This document shows, piece after piece, positions 17,000 through 26,602 of a stretch of 64,000 bases of DNA. Numbering within the stretch: position 1 is the first letter of the stretch; each line of letters starts with the position of its first letter. Made by a program: the position numbers and the translations under genes. This stretch comes from Acinetobacter sp. UBA3106 (lineage in GTDB: Bacteria > Pseudomonadota > Gammaproteobacteria > Pseudomonadales > Moraxellaceae): NCBI GenBank assembly GCA_002365595.1, contig DFAM01000016.1, positions 109,360 through 173,359 on the forward strand. Reading direction: 5' to 3'. Under the pieces are notes generated by a model. It ran no database searches and was not told where the DNA came from. It was given only the letters and a program-made list of their open reading frames with translations.

Positions 17000-18079
17000 T
17001 TAGTTCAATGCTGTTACCACAGCTTGACCCATTTCCACAGTGCCTACCTGAGTATTCCCTTCTGACATGATGTCGCCAGTACGTAAACCTTGATCCAGTA
17101 CCTGACCTACAGCATCTTCAATGGCTTGTGCTGCTGCTTCTTCACGGAAGGTATAACGCAGCATCATTGCCACAGAAAGAATGGTAGCCAATGGATTGGC
17201 AATGTTTTGGCCTGCGATGTCTGGCGCTGAACCATGACATGGTTCATACATGCCTTTACCATTTTCATCCAGTGATGCAGATGGCAACATGCCAATAGAG
17301 CCTGTAAGCATTGCTGCTTCATCAGACAGGATGTCACCGAACAGGTTACCGGTCACAATCACGTCAAACTGCTTAGGCGCGCGTACAAGCTGCATTGCCG
17401 CATTGTCGACATACATGTGTGACAGGTTGATCTCTGGATATTGCTCTTCTTTCAGTGCAGTCACTGTCTGTTTCCAAAGCTCAGTCACTTCAAGAACATT
17501 GGCTTTATCCACTGAACAGACCTTACCGCCACGAAGACCAGCAAGTTCAAATGCAACTTTGGCAATACGTTTAATTTCAGATTCTGAATAAACGTCGGTA
17601 TTGAAACCTTGCTTTTCACCATTTTCCAGTTCACGGATACCACGTGGCTGACCGAAGTAAATACCACCGGTGAGTTCACGCACAATCAAAATATCCAGGC
17701 CAGAAACGATTTCAGGTTTTAAGCTTGAAGCCCCAGCAAGTTGCGGGTAAAGAATCGCAGGACGCAAGTTTGCAAACAAATTTAATTCAGAACGGATTTT
17801 TAATAAACCACGTTCAGGACGAATTGAACGTTCAATCGTATCCCATTTTGGACCGCCAACAGCACCCAACAAAATTGCATCAGCAGTTTTTGCCTGTGCT
17901 GCTGTCACTGCAGGGTACGGTTCACCATGCGCATCAATCGCAGCACCACCCAATAAACCCTGTTCCCAAGTCAAACCCAGATTAAATTTTTCATTCACGC
18001 GTGCAAGCACTTGTTCAGCTGCTTTTACGATTTCAGGACCAATACCATCACCTGGTAAAATCAAAATGTGTTTTGACAT
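17000..18079 (-). CDS. leuB: 3-isopropylmalate dehydrogenase
   Basis: The enzyme oxidises and decarboxylates 3-isopropylmalate in leucine synthesis. Visible motifs are ILPGDGIGPEIV at the N-terminus, VRELTGGIYFG in the substrate site, and the metal/NAD site VTGNLFGDILSDEAAMLTGSIGMLPSASL. I choose ATG 18079 (MSKHILILPG) because GGAA lies 8 bases upstream; an ATG four codons earlier has no such site. Length 359 aa is usual. It is separated from leuD by a lipoprotein gene. Confidence 0.95.
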   Translation of the reverse strand: MSKHILILPGDGIGPEIVKAAEQVLARVNEKFNLGLTWEQGLLGGAAIDAHGEPYPAVTAAQAKTADAILLGAVGGPKWDTIERSIRPERGLLKIRSELNLFANLRPAILYPQLAGASSLKPEIVSGLDILIVRELTGGIYFGQPRGIRELENGEKQGFNTDVYSESEIKRIAKVAFELAGLRGGKVCSVDKANVLEVTELWKQTVTALKEEQYPEINLSHMYVDNAAMQLVRAPKQFDVIVTGNLFGDILSDEAAMLTGSIGMLPSASLDENGKGMYEPCHGSAPDIAGQNIANPLATILSVAMMLRYTFREEAAAQAIEDAVGQVLDQGLRTGDIMSEGNTQVGTVEMGQAVVTALN

Positions 18080-18123
18080 GAGTGTTTCCATTTATGAAGT
18101 CGATGCATTACATCAACGGGATT

Positions 18124-18687
18124 TTAAATTTTCTTTTCTACAAACTCACCCAGACCGGTTAAGGCATTATAGGGTCTGCAGAAACGTCGGATTGTCTTCT
18201 GGTCTTGTAGCAGATCTACACACAGCGGTTCAGGTGCAGATACATTTAACAAGCTGCCCTGCTGTTTATTGCGTTCACGATACATTTTAAATGTGTAATG
18301 CTGTTTCGCCTTAAACTGATGGAAAACATGAAGCGTTTCCGCACGATCTTTGGAAATCGGATAAAAACGGATGACCAGTTCATGTTGCCCAGCTGGGACT
18401 GAAAGATATAACGCATTCGGCTGACTTAAGGAGTTCGCCTGTAAACGTAAAATACCCGATTCAACTGCAGCGCTATTTACACGGCGCTGTACTGCATCAA
18501 TAATTTGAATTTGATCTAAACGTTCAAATTCACAGTTTGCCGTACCGGAGCAGTAAATTAAGGCATTCGTTTTTGTACTTTCAGTTTCTTTTACATGTTT
18601 GATACGTACTGTATCAATGCCTTGGCATGCACTTAAGAATGCAACCATAAGGCCAATTACAACAAGCTGACTGTAAACCTTTGTCAT
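18124..18687 (-). CDS. Putative lipoprotein encoded between leuD and leuB
   Basis: From ATG 18687 the protein has a lipoprotein signal peptide with lipobox LSAC at about residues 18-21, then a mature domain of about 165 residues. Two Cys pairs (YCSGTANC and PLCVDLL...RFC) may form disulfides. The mature part looks beta-rich (ALYLSVPAGQHELVIRFYPIS). I do not recognise the family. It shares strand and close spacing with leuC, leuD and leuB and so probably sits in their transcript, although no role in leucine synthesis is expected for a lipoprotein. Confidence 0.75.
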   Translation of the reverse strand: MTKVYSQLVVIGLMVAFLSACQGIDTVRIKHVKETESTKTNALIYCSGTANCEFERLDQIQIIDAVQRRVNSAAVESGILRLQANSLSQPNALYLSVPAGQHELVIRFYPISKDRAETLHVFHQFKAKQHYTFKMYRERNKQQGSLLNVSAPEPLCVDLLQDQKTIRRFCRPYNALTGLGEFVEKKI

Positions 18688-18792
18688 TGTTCGAGCCCAA
18701 CCCTCACCAATTAAAGCCAACTAAATATTTTTATGGATCCGATATTAGCAAGAGTTAGGCTTGGATACTACTAGCGCTGAAAATTCAAGTAA

Positions 18793-19443
18793 TTAACTGT
18801 GGATTTCCTGAAACACCCAAGGGCGTGATTGCTGGGTTTTTTCTTCATAAGCACGAATATCATCAGCAGCTTGTAAAGTTAAGCCAATATCATCCAAACC
18901 ATTTAACAAGCAGTGTTTACGGAACGGATCAACTTCAAATTTAAAGCTCTCACCCGATGGTGTACGTACTTCCTGCGCTTCCAGATCGATGGTTAACTGG
19001 TAACCTTCAGTGGCCGCACATTCTTTGAATAACTGATCGACGATCTCTTCCGACAGACTCACCGGCAACATGCCATTTTTAAAGCTGTTATTGAAGAAAA
19101 TGTCGGCATAGCTTGGAGCAATTACGGTACGGAAACCGTATTCATTCAAAGCCCATGGCGCATGCTCTCGGCTTGAACCACAACCAAAGTTGGCACGTGA
19201 AATTAAGACGGTGGCACCTTGATAACGCGGCTGATTCAAAACGAAATCAGGATTTTTAGGACGTTTTGAGTTGTCCTGACCCGGATAGCCTTCATCCAAA
19301 TAACGCAATTCATCAAATAAGTTGTCGCCAAAACCGGTACGTTTGATCGATTTCAAAAACTGTTTTGGAATAATTAAATCTGTATCGACATTGGCACGGT
19401 CTAATGGTGCAACGATACCTTGTTCAACGGCATATTTTTTCAT
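18793..19443 (-). CDS. leuD: 3-isopropylmalate dehydratase small subunit
   Basis: The 216-residue swivel-domain subunit of isopropylmalate isomerase: DRANVDTDLIIPKQFLK near the N-terminus and FGCGSSREHAPWAL in the middle are diagnostic. It pairs with LeuC, whose stop is 22 bases upstream. Confidence 0.96.
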   Translation of the reverse strand: MKKYAVEQGIVAPLDRANVDTDLIIPKQFLKSIKRTGFGDNLFDELRYLDEGYPGQDNSKRPKNPDFVLNQPRYQGATVLISRANFGCGSSREHAPWALNEYGFRTVIAPSYADIFFNNSFKNGMLPVSLSEEIVDQLFKECAATEGYQLTIDLEAQEVRTPSGESFKFEVDPFRKHCLLNGLDDIGLTLQAADDIRAYEEKTQQSRPWVFQEIHS

Positions 19444-19464
19444 TTTTTGCTCCCCTTAGCCCAA

Positions 19465-20898
19465 TTAGAATGAACGAACATCAACAAAGTGACCGGCGAT
19501 GGCTGCGGCAGCTGCCATGGCTGGACTCACCAAGTGAGTACGACCGCCATTGCCCTGACGACCTTCGAAGTTACGGTTAGAAGTTGAGGCACAGTGCTCG
19601 CCTGGCTGCAATTTATCGGCATTCATCGCCAAACACATTGAGCAACCTGGCTCGCGCCATTCAAAGCCAGCTTCCAAGAATACTTGATCCAAGCCTTCAG
19701 CTTCAGCCTGCTGTTTCACCAAACCGGAACCCGGAACCACCATTGCCTGTTTAATTGAAGCAGCCACTTTACGGCCTTTAATCACTTCAGCAGCAGCACG
19801 AATATCTTCAATACGCGAATTGGTGCATGAACCGATAAATACGCGGTCTAACTGAATGTCTGCCAATGCCTGACCTGCATTTAAACCCATATATTGATAA
19901 GCACGGGTCCAGTCGTTACGTTGTACGTCGTCTTTGGCCTGTTCCAAAGTCGGCACTGCTTCAGACACTGGAATCACCATCTCTGGCGATGTCCCCCAAG
20001 ACACTTGCGGTTCGATCTCTTCGCCTTGCAATACCACAACGGTATCGAAATGTGCGCCTTCATCAGAGTGCAAGGTATTCCAGTAGGCTACAGCGGCATC
20101 CCACTGCTCACCTTTCGGTGCATAATTACGGCCTTTGACATATTCAATGGTTTTGCCATCCACAGCCACCATACCGACACGTGCACCGGCTTCAATCGCC
20201 ATGTTACATACGGTCATACGGCCTTCAATCGACATGTCACGAAATACTTGACCACCGAATTCAATCGCGTGACCCGTACCGCCCGCAGTACCAATTTTAC
20301 CAATGATCGCTAAAACCACGTCTTTTGGTGTTACGCCCTGACCCAATTTACCGTCAACACGTACCAACATGTTTTTCATTTTCTTTTGAACCAAGCATTG
20401 GGTTGCCAATACATGTTCAACTTCTGAAGTCCCAATACCGTGCGCCAAACAGCCAAAGGCACCATGAGTTGCGGTATGCGAGTCACCACATACCACGGTC
20501 ATGCCCGGCAAGGTTAAACCCTGCTCAGGACCGACCACATGGGCAATGCCTTGACGGATATCATTGATATCAAATTCAACAATATTGAAGGTTTTACAGT
20601 TGTCATCCAAGGTTTGCACCTGAATACGTGAAGTTGGATCTTCAATACCAGCAATACCCTGTTCACGTTCAGTTTTTGAAGTAGGCACGTTATGGTCTGG
20701 CGTTGCCACATTGGCACTTAAACGCCAAGGTTTACGGCCTGCAAGTTGCAAACCCTCAAAAGCTTGTGGTGAGGTTACTTCATGTAATAAATGACGATCG
20801 ATATAAAGCAAGGCTGAACCATCATCGCGTTGTTTTACTAAATGGTCATCCCACAATTTATCGTATAAAGTCTTTGCTTTTGGGGTATTGCCTGCCAT
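19465..20898 (-). CDS. leuC: 3-isopropylmalate dehydratase large subunit
   Basis: The [4Fe-4S] subunit of isopropylmalate isomerase. Cluster cysteines are visible in FIGSCTNSRIED and PGCSMCLAMN, and VCGDSHTATHGAFG is the conserved substrate block. ATG 20898 (MAGNTPKAKTLYDKLW) is chosen since GGAG sits 8 bases upstream; an ATG five codons earlier overlaps that site. Length 477 aa is normal. It is the first gene of the leu run. I see no leucine-rich leader peptide in the 250 bases upstream. Confidence 0.96.
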   Translation of the reverse strand: MAGNTPKAKTLYDKLWDDHLVKQRDDGSALLYIDRHLLHEVTSPQAFEGLQLAGRKPWRLSANVATPDHNVPTSKTEREQGIAGIEDPTSRIQVQTLDDNCKTFNIVEFDINDIRQGIAHVVGPEQGLTLPGMTVVCGDSHTATHGAFGCLAHGIGTSEVEHVLATQCLVQKKMKNMLVRVDGKLGQGVTPKDVVLAIIGKIGTAGGTGHAIEFGGQVFRDMSIEGRMTVCNMAIEAGARVGMVAVDGKTIEYVKGRNYAPKGEQWDAAVAYWNTLHSDEGAHFDTVVVLQGEEIEPQVSWGTSPEMVIPVSEAVPTLEQAKDDVQRNDWTRAYQYMGLNAGQALADIQLDRVFIGSCTNSRIEDIRAAAEVIKGRKVAASIKQAMVVPGSGLVKQQAEAEGLDQVFLEAGFEWREPGCSMCLAMNADKLQPGEHCASTSNRNFEGRQGNGGRTHLVSPAMAAAAAIAGHFVDVRSF

Positions 20899-21147
20899 GT
20901 CGACGCGCTCCATAGAACTGGGTAATGCTTACATTAACTTCGATTATAACCACCTATTAACATAAATCTAATTTATCATTTTTATTAGTTTAAAAACTTT
21001 TTGGAATTAATTTTAACGCTATAACACCCTGTATTTTGGCAAAATCCCCTCTCTTCTGCTCTTAAGGCAGACAGCATTCTCCTTATGATCAGGCTGGTTA
21101 AATCAAAGTCTCTAGAATGCTTGAGCAGGAAATTCAAAATTCCGAAT

Positions 21148-21339
21148 TTAGCCTGATGGATTTTCTTTCGCGGCTATAAGCTGTTCAATCGCCCGGATGA
21201 GTTCTGCTTTCGCTGCGCCGCATTCAGCCGCTGCATGATTTTCATCATCTTCATCATCGGCAATTTCATAGACCTGACTGCGTTTTTCCACCGCTTCCTC
21301 AAAAATATCAAGAAGGTATTTAATGTGTTTAATATCCAT
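21148..21339 (-). CDS. Small acidic hypothetical protein (63 aa)
   Basis: A helical, acidic protein (IKHIKYLLDIFEEAVEKR... DDEDDENHAAAECGAAKAELIRAIEQLI). AGGGTG lies 6 bases before ATG 21339, which makes it a better start than the GTG three codons earlier. No family recognised. Confidence 0.6.
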   Translation of the reverse strand: MDIKHIKYLLDIFEEAVEKRSQVYEIADDEDDENHAAAECGAAKAELIRAIEQLIAAKENPSG

Positions 21340-21537
21340 AATGTTCACCCTGTTAGAAAAGTATCTCTAGAAAATAGCTCTAAGCGATACCATTCCCCTG
21401 TTGTTTATGAATTATGAGGTTTAACCAGCCAATAATTCATAAAACCGATTAAAAATATAAAAATGTTCGTTTTTACAAATCAAATAAGACTGATTATCAT
21501 TTAACCATATCCCGAGGCAAAGATTGAGGAACAACCC

Positions 21538-21780
21538 ATGGCTCATATTCAAAAATTTGTTGATAACAACCAGCGTATGTTTAAAAAAACCTTTAGCTAT
21601 TACATTATGCACATCACCATTGCCATGTTGGTCGGTTATTTCGTGACAGGAAGTATCTGGATGGCAGTGACCTTGAGTTTGCTTGAACCGACGATTCAGG
21701 CGATCGCTTTCTTCTTTCATGAAAAAATCTGGGAAGCCAAACCGGCGAAAGTGCAAAACAGCAATAACGCAGCCATCTAA
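21538..21780 (+). CDS. DUF2061 family small membrane protein
   Basis: An 80-residue protein with FKKTFSYYIMHITIAMLVGYFVTGSIWMAVTLSLLEPTIQAIAFFFHEKIW, the pattern of DUF2061: two membrane helices and a conserved HEKxW end. Function unknown. Monocistronic. Confidence 0.8.
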   Translation: MAHIQKFVDNNQRMFKKTFSYYIMHITIAMLVGYFVTGSIWMAVTLSLLEPTIQAIAFFFHEKIWEAKPAKVQNSNNAAI

Positions 21781-21983
21781 ATATTTGCCAAGCTAGAAAA
21801 ATATCATGGGTTCCGGTTTTTCACTTTACAAGGATCACTTCATTCACATGAGGTGATTTTTTTATTTCCTGCTTTAAGTTCACATCCGTATACATTTTTT
21901 AAGGTCTTTTTAAAGATTAAGCCCCCATTTAATATAAAAATATTTTATAATTATTTGAATTTCATATAACCAGATATCTCCTT

Positions 21984-22856
21984 ATGAATCTTGCTGCCTT
22001 TGAAGCCTTTATTAAAGTCATGGAAACAGGTTCTATTTCTATGGCCGCTGATCTATTGTTTATTACCCAGCCTGCTGTGACCAAAAGGATTCATAGTCTG
22101 GAAGAATATTTTGGCGTGAAACTGTTTGAGTCGGCCGGTCGTGGTGTTCAGGCCACCCATGCAGCACACTCTTTATTGCCAAAAGTGAAAAACTGGTTAA
22201 ATGAACTGGGCGATATTCATCATACCCTCAGTCACGAACAGGAACAGGTGCAAGGCAAGCTGAAAATTGGCACCAGTCACCATATTGGTTTGCATCATCT
22301 ACCCCAGCACCTGCGCAATTATGTACAAAAATTCCCGGATGTGACTTTAGATGTACATTTTGTTGACTCGGAACAGGCGCATGAGCAGGTACTGGCCGGT
22401 GACCTGGAGCTGGCATTTCTGACCCTTCCGCCGCAAGGTGATGAACGCCTGAGTTACGTGACCATCTGGAATGATCCGCTGGTGTTTGTGGCAGCACCTT
22501 TTCATCCGCTGGCGCAAAAAAAACATTTGAGTCTGGAAGATCTGGTCCAGTACCCGAGCTTATTGCCAGCATCACAAACCTATACCACGCAAATCACCTT
22601 GGCCGAGTTTGAAAAGCAAGGGGTGAAACCGAAAATTACCATGAGCAATAATCCACTGGAATCAATCCGCATGCTGGTTTCGATTGGCCTGGGATGGTCG
22701 GTATTACCAAAAACCTTGCTGAATCAGGAACTGCAACTGCTGGATATTAATGTGCAAATGAACCGTCAACTCGGCATGGTTTGGCATCCGGGTCGTACCC
22801 AGTCACGTGCGGTACAAGAACTGGTGGCCATGATGAGAAACGCCCATCCCTACTAA
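21984..22856 (+). CDS. LysR family transcriptional regulator
   Basis: A 290-residue regulator with the LysR helix-turn-helix at residues 18-37 (GSISMAADLLFITQPAVTKRIHSLEEYFGVKLFE) and a periplasmic-binding-like effector domain from about residue 90 (KLKIGTSHHIGLHHLP). It precedes ovoA on the same strand but is separated from it by a terminator hairpin, so control of ovoA is possible but not shown. Confidence 0.88.
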   Translation: MNLAAFEAFIKVMETGSISMAADLLFITQPAVTKRIHSLEEYFGVKLFESAGRGVQATHAAHSLLPKVKNWLNELGDIHHTLSHEQEQVQGKLKIGTSHHIGLHHLPQHLRNYVQKFPDVTLDVHFVDSEQAHEQVLAGDLELAFLTLPPQGDERLSYVTIWNDPLVFVAAPFHPLAQKKHLSLEDLVQYPSLLPASQTYTTQITLAEFEKQGVKPKITMSNNPLESIRMLVSIGLGWSVLPKTLLNQELQLLDINVQMNRQLGMVWHPGRTQSRAVQELVAMMRNAHPY

Positions 22857-22868
22857 AATCTGCTTTAG

Positions 22869-22896
22869 TGCTGCATCTGCCTGGATGCAGCATTTT
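22869..22896 (+). terminator. Terminator after the LysR gene
   Basis: TGCTGCATC and GATGCAGCA form a 9-bp stem with a 6-base loop, followed by TTTT. Confidence 0.8.
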
Positions 22897-23003
22897 GTTA
22901 CCTAAATCCTCAGTACAGGGGCATGGCTTTCGAGTACTTTTAAATAAAACACATAAAACATGATGTTTTAAATGTGTAAAAGAAATCGATGGAGTGTGAC
23001 CCT

Positions 23004-25190
23004 ATGTTGAGGGATTCATTATCTGTACTATCTCAAAAAGACCAATCTGTAGCTTCTACTCATCATTCCGGCGTGTGGCAAAATGCGAAAATTACGTTGC
23101 TGCCGACTCCTCATTTAAATTTTCCTGACGAAGCAACTGCACGACATACTTTGCGTGATTATTTCCTCAATACGTTCGACAGCTATGAACGGCTGTTTGA
23201 CTGTCTAAAAAATGATGAAGCCTATTACCTCCAGTCCATTTCCTTACGCCATCCGCTGATTTTTTATTTTGGTCATACGGCGACCTTTTTTATCAATAAA
23301 CTGCTTCTGAGCAAACTGATTCGTGAACGTTTGAACCCGCAGCTGGAAAGTATTTTTGCTGTCGGGGTCGATGAAATGAGCTGGGATGACTTGAATGAGC
23401 AGCATTATGACTGGCCGAGTGTAGACGAAGTCCGTGCTTATCGTACGCAGGTACGGACACTGGTACTGAATCTGCTTGAACATGCGCCTCTTACTTTACC
23501 GCTGGACTGGAACCATCCGTGGTGGTCGATCATCATGGGGATTGAACATGAGCGGATTCATCTTGAAACATCATCAGTGCTGATTCGCCAGCACCAGCTG
23601 GACTATGTCTACAATCATCCGCAGTGGCGTGCCAAGGTTATGACTGGAGTTGCTCCAGAAAATGTCCTGCTTGCTGTGCCTGCAGGACAAGTCCGTCTGA
23701 ACAAAAATTTCAACAGTAGCTTTTATGGCTGGGACAATGAATATGGCCTGCATCAGGTGGATGTTCCCGCTTTTGAGGCTTCACAACATCTGGTGTCCAA
23801 TCAGGCATTCTTGAGTTTTGTCGAAGATGGCGGGTATGCAACCGATCGTTACTGGACCGCAGAAGGACAAGCTTGGCTGAAATTTTCGCAAGCTGTGCAT
23901 CCCAGTTTTTGGCGAAAAACCCCGGAAGGCTGGTTACTGCGTATTATGCTGGAAGAAATTTCCATGCCTTGGGACTGGCCGGTCGAAGTGAATTATCTTG
24001 AAGCCAAAGCTTTTTGTCAGTGGAAAGCCGAAAAAACCGGTCAAAACATTCGCTTGCCCACAGAAGATGAGTGGTATCGGCTTTACGACGTGGCAGGTTT
24101 AGATCCTGAGCTACCTAGTCCTGAACAGGCCAATATCGAACTGAAATATGGCACCAGTCCCTGCCCGGTCAATCATTTTCAGCAAGGCGATTTCTTTGAT
24201 ATTCAGGGCAATGTCTGGCAATGGACTGAAACTCCGATTTACCCTTTTGACGGTTTTCAGGTGCATCCGATCTATGATGATTTCAGCACCCCAACTTTTG
24301 ACGGGCAACATAATTTAATCAAAGGTGGTTCCTGGATTTCGGCTGGCAATGAAGCTTTGCATAGTTCACGTTATGCCTTCCGCCGGCATTTCTTCCAGCA
24401 TGCTGGATTCCGCTATGTTGCCGCCTCCCAAGAGCTGAAGCAGTTTCAATCGCAGTATGAAACTGACCAGATGATCTCGCAATATTTGGAATTTCAGTAC
24501 GGTGCAGAATATTTTAATGTCCCCAATTTTGCCCAAAGCCTGATTCACCTTGCACGGCCTTATTTTAAGGATATTGCGACCGAGAAGGCATTAGATATCG
24601 GATGTGCCACAGGTCGTGCCAGCTTTGAACTGGCAGCTTATTTTAATCAGGTCACAGGACTAGATTTTTCCGCACGCTTTATTCAGCAAGCGGCACAACT
24701 GGCGCAAGGCGAAACGCTACGTTATACCCTGCCTGTTGAAGGTGAACTGGTCGAATATCAAGCCTGCAACTTAAAAGAACTGGGGCTGGATGCACATGCG
24801 AATCGAGTGGAGTTTTTTCAGGCCGATGCCTGCAATTTAAAACCGCACTTTAGCAATTACAATTTTATTCTGGCTGCCAATTTGATTGACCGCCTGCATC
24901 ATCCGAAAGATTTTTTAGCCTCTATTCATCAACGCTTAACTCTGGGCGGCATTTTAATGCTGACCTCCCCTTATACCTGGCTAGAAGAACATACGGCGCG
25001 CCATGAATGGCTCGGCGGTTTTAAAAAAGATGGCGAAAACTTCACTACGCTGGAGGGCATGACTGAACTGTTACAAGCGCATTTTGAAATGCTCGCTGAA
25101 CCTCAGGATGTCGCCTTTGTCATACGTGAAACCGCGCGTAAGTATCAGCATACCTTGTCTCAAGTAACACTATGGAAACGGGTGAGATAA
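23004..25190 (+). CDS. ovoA: 5-histidylcysteine sulfoxide synthase / 4-mercaptohistidine N1-methyltransferase (OvoA)
   Basis: OvoA joins cysteine to histidine with oxygen at a non-haem iron site and carries a methyltransferase for ovothiol synthesis. The N-terminal DinB-like domain supplies the iron ligands: H91 (FGHTA) and H182-x3-H186-x-E188 (GIEHERIHLET). The FGE-sulfatase-like domain follows (NVWQWTETP, IKGGSWISAG, RHFFQHAGFRYV). The C-terminal third is a SAM methyltransferase with ALDIGCATGRASFEL. At 728 residues it is the full three-domain enzyme. ATG 23004 has GGAG 9 bases upstream; an earlier ATG at 22989 has none. OvoB, the lyase that completes the pathway, is not in this window. Confidence 0.92.
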   Translation: MLRDSLSVLSQKDQSVASTHHSGVWQNAKITLLPTPHLNFPDEATARHTLRDYFLNTFDSYERLFDCLKNDEAYYLQSISLRHPLIFYFGHTATFFINKLLLSKLIRERLNPQLESIFAVGVDEMSWDDLNEQHYDWPSVDEVRAYRTQVRTLVLNLLEHAPLTLPLDWNHPWWSIIMGIEHERIHLETSSVLIRQHQLDYVYNHPQWRAKVMTGVAPENVLLAVPAGQVRLNKNFNSSFYGWDNEYGLHQVDVPAFEASQHLVSNQAFLSFVEDGGYATDRYWTAEGQAWLKFSQAVHPSFWRKTPEGWLLRIMLEEISMPWDWPVEVNYLEAKAFCQWKAEKTGQNIRLPTEDEWYRLYDVAGLDPELPSPEQANIELKYGTSPCPVNHFQQGDFFDIQGNVWQWTETPIYPFDGFQVHPIYDDFSTPTFDGQHNLIKGGSWISAGNEALHSSRYAFRRHFFQHAGFRYVAASQELKQFQSQYETDQMISQYLEFQYGAEYFNVPNFAQSLIHLARPYFKDIATEKALDIGCATGRASFELAAYFNQVTGLDFSARFIQQAAQLAQGETLRYTLPVEGELVEYQACNLKELGLDAHANRVEFFQADACNLKPHFSNYNFILAANLIDRLHHPKDFLASIHQRLTLGGILMLTSPYTWLEEHTARHEWLGGFKKDGENFTTLEGMTELLQAHFEMLAEPQDVAFVIRETARKYQHTLSQVTLWKRVR

Positions 25191-25200
25191 AGCACTTTCC

Positions 25201-25232
25201 AAAAAAAAAGCCAATCTGCTGATTGGCTTTTT
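25201..25232. terminator. Bidirectional terminator between ovoA and the DUF2789 gene
   Basis: AAAGCCAATC and GATTGGCTTT pair across a 4-base loop, with A-run and T-run on either side. Confidence 0.88.
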
Positions 25233-25244
25233 CGGTTTTAATCT

Positions 25245-25490
25245 TTATTGAGTCACTGAATCTTCATGCAAAGATTCATTCAGCTGGTCGACAATAATCG
25301 CCCATGAGCCATCGGACTTTAGCTTTTCTGCTAAAAACTGGCGCTGTGCATCAGTCCAAAATTCTGCTTCAGTAATTTTGGTATGAGCATTCAGTTGATG
25401 TGTGGCAATAAACAGGGCGATCGCTTCTTCACTGGAGTCTAGTCCCAGCTGCTCAAAAAGATTGGTCATTCTTGGACGTGTTTGGCTCAT
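25245..25490 (-). CDS. DUF2789 family protein
   Basis: An 81-residue protein with NLFEQLGLDSSEEAIALFIATHQL and AEFWTDAQRQFLAEKLKSDGSWAIIVDQLNESL, the full pattern of the DUF2789 family. Function unknown, probably cytoplasmic and helical. Confidence 0.82.
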   Translation of the reverse strand: MSQTRPRMTNLFEQLGLDSSEEAIALFIATHQLNAHTKITEAEFWTDAQRQFLAEKLKSDGSWAIIVDQLNESLHEDSVTQ

Positions 25491-25719
25491 TTTGATCTCC
25501 CGTTCTTCCCGCTAAAGTTTAATTTTTTATCAGTACCAGCCATGATTTTCATTTCTAATATACGACAAAGGCATAATGATAGTAAGGGTTATTTTATGCT
25601 TGCATAGTCGGTATCAAACATGCAACCCGGTTCAGCAAATCGGTTGCAATCTCCCTGAAAAATGGAAGAATTTCAGCACAGTTTTATTTTTCTTTTTTTT
25701 ATTTTTAACGTCTAAAATA

Positions 25720-25751
25720 GGCAGAGCCACGATATTCCTCACGACTCTGCC
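25720..25751 (-). terminator. Hairpin downstream of the HAD phosphatase gene
   Basis: GGCAGAG and CTCTGCC pair across an 18-base loop, 19 bases past the stop of the gene at 25770, read on the minus strand. The T-run after it is weak (TATTTT). Confidence 0.5.
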
Positions 25752-25769
25752 CTCACTCAAAAAAACAGG

Positions 25770-26420
25770 CTAAATCGACCAGTCCTGAATTTCCCAGTTT
25801 TGCGCTTTGGCTAAAGTCTCTAGACGCTCGTCCGGATTGACCGCAATGGCATGATCGGCATATTCCAATAAGAAACGGTCATTGAATGAATCTGAGTATG
25901 CCCATGATTCATCAATATTACGGCCTTCAAGCCATTGTTCCAAGCGAATCAATTTACCTTTTTGATAGCACGCGGTATTGATGACTTTACCGGTATATTT
26001 ACCATTTACCATTTCTGCATTGGTGGCAATAATTTCAGTAATGCCAAACTCGTGAAAAATAGGCGCAGTAATAAAATCAGACGTTGCAGTAATCCCGACC
26101 AGCTCATGTCCGGCATCGCGGTGCTTTTCAATGGCAGCAAAACCTTCAGGGCGCATTTGTGGACGAATCACTTTTTTCATGAACAATTCATGTAATTCGG
26201 TCAAATATTGATTGTCATGCTGGGTTAAAAACTCAAATACAAATTCGTTATAGGCAATCGGGTCAAGTTGCCCTGCTTTATAGTCCTCATAAAATTTGTC
26301 ATTCATTTGACGATGTCGGATTGGATCGACTAAACCTTCGTTTACTAAAAACTCACCCCATGAATAATCTGAATCGGTATTGAGTAGGGTGTGGTCGAGG
26401 TCAAATAAAGCCAATTTCAT
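25770..26420 (-). CDS. HAD family phosphatase, SerB-like (HAD-IB)
   Basis: The catalytic motif I is LFDLDHTLLNTDSDYSW (DxDxT) at the N-terminus, motif II is GITATSDF, and motif IV is WAYSDSFNDRFLLEYADHAIAVNPD. These are the marks of the TIGR01490-type HAD-IB hydrolases, which dephosphorylate small molecules. The substrate is not determined. It diverges from rppH. Confidence 0.87.
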   Translation of the reverse strand: MKLALFDLDHTLLNTDSDYSWGEFLVNEGLVDPIRHRQMNDKFYEDYKAGQLDPIAYNEFVFEFLTQHDNQYLTELHELFMKKVIRPQMRPEGFAAIEKHRDAGHELVGITATSDFITAPIFHEFGITEIIATNAEMVNGKYTGKVINTACYQKGKLIRLEQWLEGRNIDESWAYSDSFNDRFLLEYADHAIAVNPDERLETLAKAQNWEIQDWSI

Positions 26421-26602
26421 GAAAATACTCGTAAAAACTGCAATTTAAGAAAAAAATTGTAAATCTATCTCCGCTAGTCGATAGAAATTCGTTAAGATCA
26501 TAGCAATTTTTAACATTTAAGCTGTGCTTTTTTTCGAGATGGATATAGAAATAACAATCCCCGTAGAAAAAGTCATACATTACACAAAATTTAGGTAGCC
26601 AA

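Noticed and set aside
20914..21147. Possible leucine attenuator leader before leuC
   Set aside because: No leucine-codon-rich leader peptide or terminator/antiterminator pair could be seen.
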